A stretch of 64,000 nt of DNA from Paracoccus aerius (GTDB lineage Bacteria > Pseudomonadota > Alphaproteobacteria > Rhodobacterales > Rhodobacteraceae): the NCBI RefSeq assembly GCF_014656455.1, contig NZ_BNCL01000016.1, forward strand, positions 1-64,000. The letters run 5' to 3'. The first letter of the stretch is position 1, and each line of letters starts with the position of its first letter. The position numbers and the translations under genes are program-made. Positions 17,702 to 32,937 of the stretch are shown piece after piece. The notes under the pieces are model-generated. The model did no database searches. It had not been told where the DNA came from and saw only the letters and a program-made list of their open reading frames with translations.

Positions 17702-18262
17702 ATGAACATCGAGAGCCTGATCGCGGCCTATGGCCTGCCCGCCGTGGGCATCGGCGCGGTGATCGAGGGGGAAACGGTTGTCATGGTGGGCGGCGCCATG
17801 GCGCGCCGCGGGCTTCTGGACAGGGACTGGCTGATCCTGGCCGCCGCGTCGGGGTCGTTCCTGGGGGACCAGGCCTGGTTCTTCCTGGGCCGCAGGTGGC
17901 GCGATCTGCCGCGGCTTCGCGCGCTTGCCGCCAGCCGGGGCTTTGCCAAGGCGCGCCGGGTCTTCGACCGCCAGCCGGGCCTTTTCGTCTTCGGCTTCCG
18001 CTTTGCCTATGGGCTGCGCACGGTCAGCCCGATAGCGATCGGCATGACCGATTACCCGGCGGGCCGCTTCATGGCGATCAACGCCCTGGCCTCGCTGATC
18101 TGGGCATGGCTGTTCGTCAGCCTTGGCGGGATGCTGGGCCAGGCCTTCACCGCCCTTCTGGGACCGCTGGAAGCGCATGAACATCTGCTGGCCGTGCTGG
18201 CGGCCGCAGCGGCGGGCGCGGTGGCCCTGCACCTGCTGGTCCGCCGCCTGGCCAAGCGCTGA
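17702..18262 (+). CDS. DedA-family membrane protein, 186 aa
   Basis: The protein belongs to the DedA/VTT (SNARE-associated) family, thought to act in lipid flipping and membrane homeostasis. The signature is clear: IGAVIEGETVVMVGGAMARRGLL near residues 17-40, GSFLGDQAWFFLGRRW, then GFRFAYGLRTVSPIAIGMTDYP with the conserved Arg pair, and two C-terminal membrane helices. AAAGGAAA precedes the ATG. It converges with glgB and has no visible operon partner. Confidence 0.88.
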   Translation: MNIESLIAAYGLPAVGIGAVIEGETVVMVGGAMARRGLLDRDWLILAAASGSFLGDQAWFFLGRRWRDLPRLRALAASRGFAKARRVFDRQPGLFVFGFRFAYGLRTVSPIAIGMTDYPAGRFMAINALASLIWAWLFVSLGGMLGQAFTALLGPLEAHEHLLAVLAAAAAGAVALHLLVRRLAKR

Positions 18263-18281
18263 CGGCCGGGGGGCGGGCGCC

Positions 18282-20428
18282 CTACGCGGGCACCAGCACC
18301 ATTGTCGCAAGCGGCGGAAGGGTCAGGCTGGCCGATGCCGCCCGCCCATGCCATGACTGGTCCTCGGCCTGGATCCGGCCGTTGCCGACGCCCGATCCGC
18401 CATAGGTCTCGGCATCGGTGTTCAGCGCCTCGCGCCAGGCGCCCGGTTGCGGCAGGCCGATGCGGTAATCGTGGTGGACCTGGGGCGTCAGGTTGCAGAC
18501 GATCACGACCGGGGGCGAGCCGTCGTCCGACTTGCGCAGATAGACCAGCACGCTTTGGGCCGCGTCGCTGGCATCGATCCATTCAAAGCCCTCGGGTTCG
18601 CAATCCAGCCGGTGAAGCGCGGACTGGTCGCGATACAGGTGGTTCAGGTCGCGGATCAGGTTCTGCATCCCCCCATGCAGCGGGTCGTCCAGCAGATGCC
18701 AGTCCAGCGACTGGTCGTGGTTCCATTCGCGGTCCTGCGCGAACTCTCCGCCCATGAACAGCAGCTTCTTGCCCGGATGGGTCCACATGAAGCCGAAATA
18801 GGCGCGCAGGTTCGCGAACTTCTGCCAGCGATCCCCCGCCATCTGCCGGATCAGCGAGCCCTTGCCGTGCACCACCTCGTCATGGCTCAGGGGCAGGACG
18901 AAATCCTCGGACCAGGCATAGACCATGCCGAAGGTCAGGTCGTTCTGGTGGTGGCGGCGGTGGATGGGATCGCGCCGGAAATAGCCCAGCGTGTCATGCA
19001 TCCAGCCCATGTTCCACTTGAACCCGAAGCCCAGGCCGCCGTCGCTGACGGGGCGGCTGACCTTGGGAAAGGCCGTGGATTCCTCGGCAATGGTGATGGC
19101 GCCGGGATGGTCGGCGCAAACGCGTTCGTTCACCCCGCGCAGGAAGTCGATGGCTTCCAGGTTCTCGTTCCCGCCGAACTGGTTGGGGATCCACTGGCCC
19201 GGCTGGCGCGAATAGTCCAGATACAGCATCGAGGCCACCGCATCCACGCGCAGCGCGTCGACATGGAACCTGTCCAGCCAGTACAGCGCGCTGGCCTGCA
19301 GGAAATTCGCCACCTCCTGCCGGCCGAAGTTGTAGATCAGCGTGTTCCAGTCCTGGTGGAAGCCCTGGCGCGGATCGGCATGTTCGTAAAGCGCCGTGCC
19401 GTCAAAGCGGCCAAGCCCGTGGGCATCGGACGGAAAATGCGCGGGAACCCAGTCGATGATGACGCCGATCCCTGCCCCGTGCAGCCGGTCCACAAGCCGC
19501 GCGAAGGCCTCGGGCGAGCCGTATCGGCTGGTGGGCGCGAACAGGCCGATGGGTTGGTATCCCCATGACCCGGTGAAGGGATGTTCCGACACCGGCAGGA
19601 ACTCGACATGGGTAAAGCCCATGTCCGTCACATAGGGGACAAGCAGGTCGGCGATGGCGGCGTAATCCAGGACTTCGTTCTCGCCGCCGCGCCGCCAGGA
19701 TCCCAGGTGGACCTCGTAGATCGAGATGGGGGCCTTGCGGTCCTGCCGTTCCGCCCGCCCGGCCATCCATCCGGCGTCCTGCCAGGAATAATCGGGCAGC
19801 TTGCTGATGACGGACGCCGTGCCGGGCGACTGTTCGTGCAGGAAGCCCACCGGATCGGCCTTCAGTGGCATCCGCTCACCATGGGCGCTGATGATCTCGT
19901 ATTTGTAGAGCGTGCCCACGGACAGGCCGGGAATGAACAGCTCCCAGATGCCGGGGCCAAGGCGCCTGCGCATCGGATGGCGGCGGCCGTCCCAGGCGTT
20001 GAAGTCGCCCACGACGCTGACCCGCCGGGCATTGGGCGCCCAGACGGCGAAGGCCACGCCCTCGACGCCCTCGTGGGTCATGGGATGGGCGCCCAGCTTT
20101 TCGTAAAGCTGGCGGTGGCGGCCTTCGGCCAGCAGGTATTCGTCCATCTCGCCCAGGACCAGGCCGAAGCGATAGGGATCCTCGGCCGTCCATGTCCGGT
20201 CGCCCGAGGACATTTCCAGCCGGTAATGGTCCCCCTCGACCGGCCCGGCGAAGAAGCCCTCGGGGTGGACGCGTTCCAGCGGGAACCGCCGGTCGCCCGA
20301 CACCGCCGCGACTTCGGATGCCTGGGGTGCGAAGACCCGCACCTCGCCCTCGTGCGGGCCGAGGATGGCGAAGGGGTTGGAATGGCTACCGCGAAGGATG
20401 GCCTCGATGTCGCTTGCCAAGGCTGTTG

Positions 20429-20432
<4 letters not shown>
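18282..20432 (-). CDS. glgB: 1,4-alpha-glucan branching enzyme
   Basis: A 716-aa GH13 enzyme that introduces alpha-1,6 branches into glycogen. It starts with an N-terminal domain and the CBM48 module ([21 protein letters not shown], about 118-140). The catalytic barrel contains [15 protein letters not shown], the nucleophile region [18 protein letters not shown] and the acid region [33 protein letters not shown] follows, then a C-terminal beta domain. Length is typical. Its ATG overlaps the treS stop (ATGA), so it is the last gene of the glgE-treS-glgB operon. Confidence 0.95.
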
Positions 20433-25740
<5,308 letters not shown>

Positions 25741-25922
25741 GGTTCCCTCTCGGCCAGTTCCTTGGCAGGACAACAGGTTTTGCGGGCTAAGGTTCCTGTC
25801 CCGCCGTCCCGGCCGATCCGGCAGCAAATGATGATCCTGCGTCCTTGGGGCTTGTCTAACCCGCGGCGTGCGTGGTTTGTTCTTCTTCCGCGACAGTGCC
25901 GACCCGAAGGATCCCCTTTCCG

Positions 25923-27035
25923 ATGTATCGCTTCCTGCATTCCTCAGATCTGCACCTGGGCAAGGCCTTCGGCACCTATCCCGAAGCCATCCGCAACCGC
26001 CTGCGCGAGGCCCGCCACGGCGCGATCGCGCGGCTGGCCCAGGCCGCGCGGGACGGTGGCGCGGCCACGGTGCTGCTGGCGGGCGACACCTTCGACGCCG
26101 AGACCCCTGCCCCCGACACCCTGCGCCACGCCCTGCGCGCCATGGCGGCCGAGGCCGACATCACCTGGATCATGCTGCCGGGCAACCATGACAGCCTTGC
26201 CGCGACCGAACTGTGGCGGCGCATCGGGTCCGACGCGCCCCCGAACCTGCGGGCGATCACCAGCCCCGATCCGGTGGAACTGGCCCCCGGCGTGATTGTC
26301 CTGCCCGCCCCCTGCACGCAGCGCCGCCCCGGCCGCGACCTGACCGAGGCGATGGCCGCCCCCACCCCCGACGGCTGCCTGCGCATCGGCCTGGGCCACG
26401 GCGCGATCGCCGATTTCTCGGGCGAGGAAGGCGCGGCGGGCATCATCGCCCCCGACCGCGCGCAAAGATGCGGCCTGGATTACCTGGCGCTTGGCGACTG
26501 GCACGGCCGGATGGAGGTGAACGCGGCCACCTGGTATTCCGGCACGCCCGAGGCCGACGGCTTCAAGCACTCTGCGGCCTGCTGCGCGCTGCTGGTGACG
26601 CTGGACGGGACGGCGCGGGTTCGCCCGGTGGAAACCGGCAGCATGGGCTGGCAGACCGTCACGCTGGACCTGCTGCCCGGCGACGATCCGCTGGCCCGGC
26701 TGGACGGCGCCCTGCCCCTGCCGATGATGCGGCGCAACCTGCTGGTCCGGCTTGTCGCCACCGGCCGCCTGCCCCTGTCCGACCGGGCCGCGCTTGACGC
26801 GGCGGCGCAGGCGGCCGCCCCCGATTTCGGCTGGTTCGGCCACGACCTGTCAGGCCTTGCGACCGAGGCGCGGCCCGACGACCTGGACGGGATCGACCGC
26901 GCGGGCGCGCTGCGCCAGGCGGCCGAGGCGCTGCTGGCCGAGGCGGGCGACGGGGATCGCAGCGCCGCCGAACGCGCGGTGGCCGCATCCGCGCTGTCGC
27001 GGCTTTATGCCCTGGCGCAAGAGGTGGGGGCATGA
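25923..27035 (+). CDS. SbcD/YhaO-like DNA repair metallophosphoesterase
   Basis: A 370-aa calcineurin-like phosphoesterase. Metal-binding motifs are complete and in order: SSDLHLGKAFG at the N-terminus, LLAGDTFD near residue 55, LPGNHDSL near 87, GLGHGAIAD near 158, and LALGDWHGR near 185. The family contains nuclease subunits that work with an SbcC/YhaN-type ATPase on DNA ends. ATG 25923 gives this canonical start; the upstream extension is unrelated. Its stop overlaps the next gene by 4 bp, so the two are co-translated. Confidence 0.88.
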   Translation: MYRFLHSSDLHLGKAFGTYPEAIRNRLREARHGAIARLAQAARDGGAATVLLAGDTFDAETPAPDTLRHALRAMAAEADITWIMLPGNHDSLAATELWRRIGSDAPPNLRAITSPDPVELAPGVIVLPAPCTQRRPGRDLTEAMAAPTPDGCLRIGLGHGAIADFSGEEGAAGIIAPDRAQRCGLDYLALGDWHGRMEVNAATWYSGTPEADGFKHSAACCALLVTLDGTARVRPVETGSMGWQTVTLDLLPGDDPLARLDGALPLPMMRRNLLVRLVATGRLPLSDRAALDAAAQAAAPDFGWFGHDLSGLATEARPDDLDGIDRAGALRQAAEALLAEAGDGDRSAAERAVAASALSRLYALAQEVGA

Positions 27036-29659
27036 AGATCCGCGCGCTGCAACTGACCAACGTCCGCCGCTTCGCCGGCCACACCGCCCGGATCGAGGGG
27101 ATCGGCGACGGCATCACCGTGCTGTGCGAGCCCAACGAATTCGGCAAGTCCACCTTCTTCGACGCCATCCACGCGCTGTTCTTCGAACGCCACCGCGCCA
27201 CCCGCGCAGGGATCAAGGCGCTGCAACCCCATGTCGGCGGCGCGCCCGAGGTGGCGGCGGACCTGGACCTGCCCGACGGGCGCTACCGGGTGGAAAAGCG
27301 GTGGCTGACCCGCGCCTCGGCCAGGGTGTCGCGCGACGGGCGGACGGTGGCCCAGGACGACGAGGCCGAGGCCTGGATCGACCGGATGCTGGGGGCCGGC
27401 CTGTCGGGGCCGTCGGGCCTTCTGTGGGTGCGGCAAGGCCTGCTGGGACTGGAACCCGAGGGCAGTTCGGCCAGCGACAAGTCCGACCGCGAACGGGCGC
27501 TGTCGGCGCGGCGGGATCTCTTGTCCTCGGTCGCGGGCGAGATTGACATGATGACCGGCGGGCGCAGGCTGGACGGCGTGGTGGCACGGGTGGGCGATGC
27601 GCTTGGCAGGCTTGCGACGGCGACCGGCAAGGCCAAGGCAGGCGGCGAATGGGCGCGGGCCGAGGCCGAGGCCGAGGCGCTGCGCGCCGAGGAGGCCGAG
27701 CTTGCCGCCAAGGCCGCGCGGCTGTCGGGCGACCTGTCCCGCCGCAGCGAGGCGCAGCGCCAGCTTGCAGCCCTGGACGACCCCGCCGAGGACCTTCGCC
27801 GCGCCGAGGCCCTGGCTGCTGCCCGCGCCGCTTTGGCCGAGGCCGAAGCCCATGCCGACCGGCTGGGGGCGGCGCAGCGCGCCCTGGCCCTGGCACAGGC
27901 CACCGACGACAATGCGCGTGCCGAGATCGAGCGGCTGGAAACGCTGTCGGACCGCGCCGCCCGCGCGGCCCAGGCCCTGGCCGCGGCGACCGAGGATGCG
28001 GCCCGTCATGACAGCCGCACGGCCACCCTGTCCCAGGCCGAAGGCGACACCGCCGCCGCCCTTCGGGATGCCGAGGCCGCCACCCGCGCCCTGCGCAACC
28101 GTCTGGCCCTGGCGCAGCGGGCGCGCCTTGCCCGCGCCGCGCAGGACCGCGCCACGCACCTGGCCCGCAGCCTGGCCGAGGCCGAACGCCTGCGCGCCGA
28201 GATCGAGGCACAGCGGGCGCAGCGCGGGTTGCTGGTGGTGACGCCGCAGGCCCTTGCCGCCGCCGAACAGGCCGCCGACGAGCTGAACCGGGCCGAAGCC
28301 CGCCTGGACGCGCAGTCGGTCAGCCTGTCCCTTGCCTATAGCGGCGCCGCGCGGGTCCGCGCCGATGGGGCCGACCTGCCCGAAGGCCCGCACCGCCTGA
28401 CCGGCCCGCGCGACTTCGACCTGCCCGGCATCGGCACCATGCGGATCGACCCCGGCACCCAGACCGGCGGCGACCGGGCGCAACTGGACAAGGCCGCGGC
28501 CACGCTGTCCCAGCGGCTGTCCGCCTGCGGGGCCGAGGATCTGGCCCAGGCCCGCGCCCGCCTGGTCGAGGCGCAGCGGCTCGACGACAGCCTGCGCAGC
28601 GCCCAGGCCCTTCTGGCCCAGCTTGCCCCCGACGGGCTGGAGGCCCTGCGCCAGGCCCATGCCCAGACGGTCGCGGAAGCCGGTGCGGGCGCTGAGGACG
28701 CGGGCGACCCCGCCGCCCTTGAAGCGGACCTTGCCATCGCCACCGCCACCGAGGATGGGGCCCGCGCCGCCGCGGCCGAGGCCCAGTCTGCCCTGCGCGC
28801 AGCCTCCGAGGCTCGGGCCGCCGCCGCCGCCACGCTTGCCGCCGCCCGCCGCACCCATGAGGCCGCGGCCGCCGAGGCCGGCGATCCGGCGGCGCTGACG
28901 GCCCGGCTGCGCGATCTGCGCGACGCCCGGACGGGCCACCAGTCGGGGCTGGCCGATGCCCAAGCCGAATGCGCGCGGCTGGAACGGGCCGCCCCCGACC
29001 TGGACATGGCCCGCGCCGCCCTGTCGCGCGCCCAGTCGGTCGCGGCCCAGGCCAAGGCGCAGCGCGACCGCCTGCGCGAGGATCTGGCGATGCTGAACGG
29101 ATCCATCGGCACCCTGGCCGAGGAAGGGATCGAGGAACGCCTGGACGAGGTCCGCGGCAGGCTTTCCGACGCCGAGGCCCGCGCCGCGCGCTATGCCGCC
29201 GAGGTGCAGTCGCTGACCCGCCTGCGCCGGGCGCTTGACGAGGCGCGGCGCCAGGCGCGGGACGCTTATCTGGGGCCGGTGCTGCGCGAATTGCAGCCTC
29301 TGCTGGCAGTGATCCATCCCGGCGCCACGCTGGAGATCGACGACCAGACCCTGCTGCCCGCCGTGCTGACCCGCGACGGCCAGCCCGAGGCCCTGGACAT
29401 CCTGTCGGGGGGAACGCGGGAACAGGTGGCGATCCTGACCCGGCTGGCATTCGCGCGGCTGTTCGCGCGGGCGGGCACCCAGGTGCCGGTGATCCTGGAC
29501 GACGCCCTGGTCCACAGCGACGACGACCGGATCGAGGCGATGTTCACCGCCCTGCACCGCGTGGCCCAGGACCAGCAGATCCTGGTCCTGACCTGCCGAC
29601 AGAGGGCCTTCGCGGCCCTGGGCGGCGAAAAGGCGCGCGTCAGCATCGAGGCGGCCTGA
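27032..29659 (+). CDS. YhaN/SbcC-like AAA-type ATPase
   Basis: An 875-aa SMC-related ATPase. The N-terminal half-site contains the P-loop CEPNEFGKSTFF (about 32-43). A long Ala/Glu/Arg-rich region follows (about residues 190-760), predicted coiled coil. The C-terminal half-site contains the ABC signature LSGGTREQVAIL, then Walker B VILDDALVHSDDD. The zinc-hook CxxC of SbcC/Rad50 is not seen in the middle, so it is closer to YhaN. It presumably forms a complex with the phosphoesterase encoded just upstream. The composition makes the opposite strand open for over 1,000 codons, which is not a gene. Confidence 0.87.
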   Translation: MKIRALQLTNVRRFAGHTARIEGIGDGITVLCEPNEFGKSTFFDAIHALFFERHRATRAGIKALQPHVGGAPEVAADLDLPDGRYRVEKRWLTRASARVSRDGRTVAQDDEAEAWIDRMLGAGLSGPSGLLWVRQGLLGLEPEGSSASDKSDRERALSARRDLLSSVAGEIDMMTGGRRLDGVVARVGDALGRLATATGKAKAGGEWARAEAEAEALRAEEAELAAKAARLSGDLSRRSEAQRQLAALDDPAEDLRRAEALAAARAALAEAEAHADRLGAAQRALALAQATDDNARAEIERLETLSDRAARAAQALAAATEDAARHDSRTATLSQAEGDTAAALRDAEAATRALRNRLALAQRARLARAAQDRATHLARSLAEAERLRAEIEAQRAQRGLLVVTPQALAAAEQAADELNRAEARLDAQSVSLSLAYSGAARVRADGADLPEGPHRLTGPRDFDLPGIGTMRIDPGTQTGGDRAQLDKAAATLSQRLSACGAEDLAQARARLVEAQRLDDSLRSAQALLAQLAPDGLEALRQAHAQTVAEAGAGAEDAGDPAALEADLAIATATEDGARAAAAEAQSALRAASEARAAAAATLAAARRTHEAAAAEAGDPAALTARLRDLRDARTGHQSGLADAQAECARLERAAPDLDMARAALSRAQSVAAQAKAQRDRLREDLAMLNGSIGTLAEEGIEERLDEVRGRLSDAEARAARYAAEVQSLTRLRRALDEARRQARDAYLGPVLRELQPLLAVIHPGATLEIDDQTLLPAVLTRDGQPEALDILSGGTREQVAILTRLAFARLFARAGTQVPVILDDALVHSDDDRIEAMFTALHRVAQDQQILVLTCRQRAFAALGGEKARVSIEAA

Positions 29660-29662
29660 TTT

Positions 29663-29693
29663 CCGGCCGGCGGAAGCATTCCCCGCCGGCCGG
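29663..29693. terminator. GC-rich bidirectional hairpin
   Basis: The perfect 11-bp stem CCGGCCGGCGG (29663-29673) pairs with CCGCCGGCCGG (29683-29693) over 9 nt and is followed by TTCTT. It sits between the converging YhaN-like gene and the TRAP permease gene. Confidence 0.7.
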
Positions 29694-29703
29694 TTCTTCG
29701 TCG

Positions 29704-31767
29704 TCAGCCCGCCGGCGCCGCCGGGGCATCGCGCGCGGCCAGGTATTGCCGCGCCGTCACCGCCGCCAGGATCGCAAAGCCGATGGCGGTCGAGACCGGC
29801 TCGGGCGCGATCAGCAGCAGGGCGGCCAGGACCAGGGCGATCCGCTCGATCACCCAGAGGGGGGCGAACAGCCAGTTGGTGATCGCCACCGACAGCGCCA
29901 CGATGCCAAGGACCGCGCCGGTGAAGGCCAGCAGGAAGTCGGGCAGCGTGAAGGCCTGCGTCACGATCAGCAGGGACGGCGAGAAGACGAAGACGAAGGG
30001 CACCAGGGCCTTGCCCATCGACAGCCGGAACGCCGTGTTGCCCGCCTTGAAGCCATTGGCCCCCGCGATCCCCGCCCCCGCATAGGCGGCAAGCGCCACG
30101 GGCGGCGTCACGTCTGCCAGAACCCCGAAGTAGAAGACGAAGAAATGCGCCACCAACGGTTCCACGTTCATCATCCCCAGCACGGGCGCGGCCACCGCCA
30201 CCATGATGATATAGTTTGCGGTCGTGGGCACGCCGCAGCCCATCAGGATGCAGACCACGGCGGTCATCACCAGGGTGAACAGCAGCGTCAGCGTGTCGAT
30301 GCCGAAGGGCTCGAACGGCAGGAAGCCCAAGAAGGCATGGACGTCGCCCGCCGCATTGGCCGCGACCGAGGTCACCATGAAGGCGATCTTGAAGCCCACC
30401 CCCGTCAACGTGACGATGCCGATCACGACGCCCACGAGGGCTGCGGCAGCGGTCACCGACAGCGACTGGCGCGCGCCGGACACGAAGCCCTCGAAGATGC
30501 CGGCGGCGGTTTCCCTGATGCCGCCCACCACGCCCGAGGCCATGACCCGCTGGATCAGGTAGACGGCCATGCAGGCCGTGATCGCCCAGAAGGCCGACAG
30601 GAAGGGCGTGCGGCCCGACATCAGCATCCAGACCAGCAGGATCAGGGGCGCGACCGACAGCCAGCCCTCGCGCAGGACCTTGCCGGCCTTGGGCAGTTCC
30701 TCGGCCCGCAGGCCGCGGATGCCAAGGCGCTTGGCTTCCAGGTGAACCTGCACCAGGACGCCGAAGAAGTGCATGAAGGCCGGCACGATGGCCGCAATCA
30801 GGATCGTGCGCAGCGGGATGCCCAGGTATTCCACCATCAGGAAGGCAACCGCCCCCATCACCGGCGGGGTGATCTGCCCGCCGGTCGATGACGCGGCCTC
30901 GACCGCGGCGGCGAAATGGCGGCGGAAGCCGATCTTGATCATCGCCGGGATGGTCAGTGCGCCTGTCGTTACCGTGTTGGCGATGGACGAGCCCGAGATG
31001 GTGCCCAGCATCGCCGAGGACACGACCGACACCTTGGCGGGTCCGCCCGCGAAGCGGCCGGTCAGCGCGGTCGCCAGGTCGATGAACAACTGCCCCAGGC
31101 CGATCTTCTGCGCCATCACCCCGAACAGCACGAAGTGGAACACATAGGTCGCGATCACCCCAAGCGCGGTGCCATAGATCCCCTGCGAGGTCAGGTACAG
31201 GTGGTTGATGATCGTGTTCCAGTCCGCGCCGGGATGGACCAGGATGCCGGGCATCGACTGGCCCCAATAGGCATAGCCGATGAAAAGACCGGCGATCACC
31301 GGCAGGGGCCAGCCCATCGACCGGCGCACGGCCTCCATCAGCGTCAGCAGCAGCAGCGTGCCCATGACGATGTCCAGGGTCAGCGGGTTGCCCACCCGGA
31401 AGGCCAGCTGGTCATAGATCCAGGGGACATAGAAGGAACTGACCGCCCCGGCAAAGGCGAACAGCCAGTCATAGACCGGGATGCCCAGGATGGCGAAGCC
31501 CGTGGTCTTGTGGCGCCCGCTGTTGAAGGCCGCGAAGCTGAGGAAGATCACGAACAGCGACACGCCCATGTGCAGCCCGCGATGGGTGGTGGCCCGCGGG
31601 ATGCCGAAGCCCGCCGTATAGAAGTGATAGGCCGACAGCAGGAACAGGATCACCGCCGTCAGGATCGCAATGGGGCGCAGGACGGTGCGGAAGCGGGCCT
31701 CGGGGTCGTATTCCTCCTCGATGGCGCGCAGTTCGGCTTCGGTCAGGTGGCGTGAAGTGTCAGACAT
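29704..31767 (-). CDS. Fused small/large TRAP transporter permease (TAXI type)
   Basis: A 687-aa inner-membrane protein. The first 190 or so residues hold four to five membrane segments, corresponding to the small DctQ-like subunit. The remainder holds about 12 segments of the DctM-like subunit, including VVSSAMLGTISGSSIANTVT and STGGQITPPVMGAVAFLMVEY, the conserved channel loops. Such fusions pair with TAXI binding proteins, and one is encoded just upstream. Energy comes from sodium or proton gradients. The substrate is unknown; nearby glutaryl-CoA genes suggest a dicarboxylate or related acid (inference). Confidence 0.93.
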   Translation of the reverse strand: MSDTSRHLTEAELRAIEEEYDPEARFRTVLRPIAILTAVILFLLSAYHFYTAGFGIPRATTHRGLHMGVSLFVIFLSFAAFNSGRHKTTGFAILGIPVYDWLFAFAGAVSSFYVPWIYDQLAFRVGNPLTLDIVMGTLLLLTLMEAVRRSMGWPLPVIAGLFIGYAYWGQSMPGILVHPGADWNTIINHLYLTSQGIYGTALGVIATYVFHFVLFGVMAQKIGLGQLFIDLATALTGRFAGGPAKVSVVSSAMLGTISGSSIANTVTTGALTIPAMIKIGFRRHFAAAVEAASSTGGQITPPVMGAVAFLMVEYLGIPLRTILIAAIVPAFMHFFGVLVQVHLEAKRLGIRGLRAEELPKAGKVLREGWLSVAPLILLVWMLMSGRTPFLSAFWAITACMAVYLIQRVMASGVVGGIRETAAGIFEGFVSGARQSLSVTAAAALVGVVIGIVTLTGVGFKIAFMVTSVAANAAGDVHAFLGFLPFEPFGIDTLTLLFTLVMTAVVCILMGCGVPTTANYIIMVAVAAPVLGMMNVEPLVAHFFVFYFGVLADVTPPVALAAYAGAGIAGANGFKAGNTAFRLSMGKALVPFVFVFSPSLLIVTQAFTLPDFLLAFTGAVLGIVALSVAITNWLFAPLWVIERIALVLAALLLIAPEPVSTAIGFAILAAVTARQYLAARDAPAAPAG

Positions 31768-31796
31768 TCGTCATTCCTGGATTGCAGGGAACGGAA

Positions 31797-31826
31797 AAGG
31801 ACGCGAACCCCTGGGCCCGCGTCCTT
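31797..31826 (-). terminator. Intra-operon hairpin between binding protein and permease
   Basis: The arms AAGGACGCG (31797-31805) and CGCGTCCTT (31818-31826) form a perfect 9-bp stem with a 12-nt loop, 22 nt after the TAXI binding-protein stop. It probably gives partial termination or mRNA protection, so that the binding protein is made in excess of the permease. Confidence 0.6.
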
Positions 31827-31847
31827 CGAACCGGATCGGACCCGCGC

Positions 31848-32849
31848 TTACTGAAGCTTGCCCGCTTCCCTGTAGAACCGTTCCGCGCCCGGATGGAACG
31901 GGATGCCCGCGCCCGCCGTCGCGCTGTCCAGCGTGATCTGCTTGCCCTTGGCATGGCCCGCCGCGAACAGCTTCTGGGTGTTTTCGTTATACAGGGCCTG
32001 GGTGATGCCGTAGATCAGTTCCTCGGGCTGGTCGGCCGAGGTGACAAGCTGGGCGCCCACTGAAATGGTCGCCACGTCCGCATCCTGGCCTTCATAAGTG
32101 CCTGCCGGCAGGTTGTCGACGGCAAAGAAGTTGTATGTTTCCAGCAGCTTGTCCACATCGGGGCCGGCGATCGGGACCAGCTTCACGTCATGCTGGCTGG
32201 CCAGTTCGGCGATCGCGCCGGCCGGGAAGCCGCCCACGAAGAAGAAGGCGTCCATCGCGCCGTCGCGCATCCGGTCCGCCGCCTGGTCGGGCTTGAGGTA
32301 TTCCGCCGTCACATCGGCTTCCGACAGGCCATAGGCTTCCAGGATGATCTTGGCATCGACCAGCGTGCCCGACCCGGGTTCGTCCAGCGACACGCGCTTG
32401 CCCGCCAGATCGGCCACGGATTCGATGCCCGCGTCGGCGCGGGTGACCAGGTGGATGCTTTCGGGATACAGGTTCGCGATCAGGCGCAGCTTCTCGACCG
32501 CGGGCTGGCCTTCCCACAGCCCGGTGCCGGTCTGCGCCCAATAGGCCACGTCGGACTGGCTGAAGCCCGCTTCCAGGGCGCCGCCGTTGATGGCGTTGAC
32601 GTTGCCCACCGACCCGTTCGAGGCCACGGCCGTCGCCACCAGCCCCGGCACGCCGCAGGAACCGCCGTCGTCGCAGGCGCGCGATCCCGGCGGGTTCGAG
32701 ATGGCGTTCGCGATCAGCCCGCCGATCGGGTAATAGGTGCCTGCCGTGCCGCCGGTGCCGATACGGAAGAACGACATCTCCTGCGCGGCGGCACCCTGGC
32801 CCAGCGTGGCGGCGACGGCGAAGGCCGCGAACAGCGATGTGAATTTCAT
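31848..32849 (-). CDS. TAXI-family TRAP solute-binding protein
   Basis: A 333-aa periplasmic protein with a signal peptide (residues 1-22, ending AAA-QEM). The TAXI hallmark FFRIGTGGTAGTYYPIGGLIA follows directly, then LRLIANLYPESIHLV, GKRVSLDEPGSGTLVDA and FFVGGFPAGAIAELA. It captures the substrate for the fused permease encoded downstream. A strong hairpin separates the two genes. Known TAXI proteins bind glutamate or related acids in some species, but the ligand here cannot be read from sequence. Confidence 0.93.
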   Translation of the reverse strand: MKFTSLFAAFAVAATLGQGAAAQEMSFFRIGTGGTAGTYYPIGGLIANAISNPPGSRACDDGGSCGVPGLVATAVASNGSVGNVNAINGGALEAGFSQSDVAYWAQTGTGLWEGQPAVEKLRLIANLYPESIHLVTRADAGIESVADLAGKRVSLDEPGSGTLVDAKIILEAYGLSEADVTAEYLKPDQAADRMRDGAMDAFFFVGGFPAGAIAELASQHDVKLVPIAGPDVDKLLETYNFFAVDNLPAGTYEGQDADVATISVGAQLVTSADQPEELIYGITQALYNENTQKLFAAGHAKGKQITLDSATAGAGIPFHPGAERFYREAGKLQ

Positions 32850-32937
32850 TGTGCTTGTCCCTGTTATCGGAAAATCGCCGTTACGTTAGCACAGGATCCC
32901 GCGGTCACAACCGCTTGAAGTCGCAGGGGCGGCAGGT

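Noticed and set aside
27005..31267. A 1,420-codon open frame on the minus strand opposite the YhaN-like gene
   Set aside because: It runs antisense to a protein with clear Walker A, signature and Walker B motifs and into the TRAP permease in another frame. Its translation is low-complexity Gly/Gln/Arg/Pro, an artefact of GC-rich codon bias.
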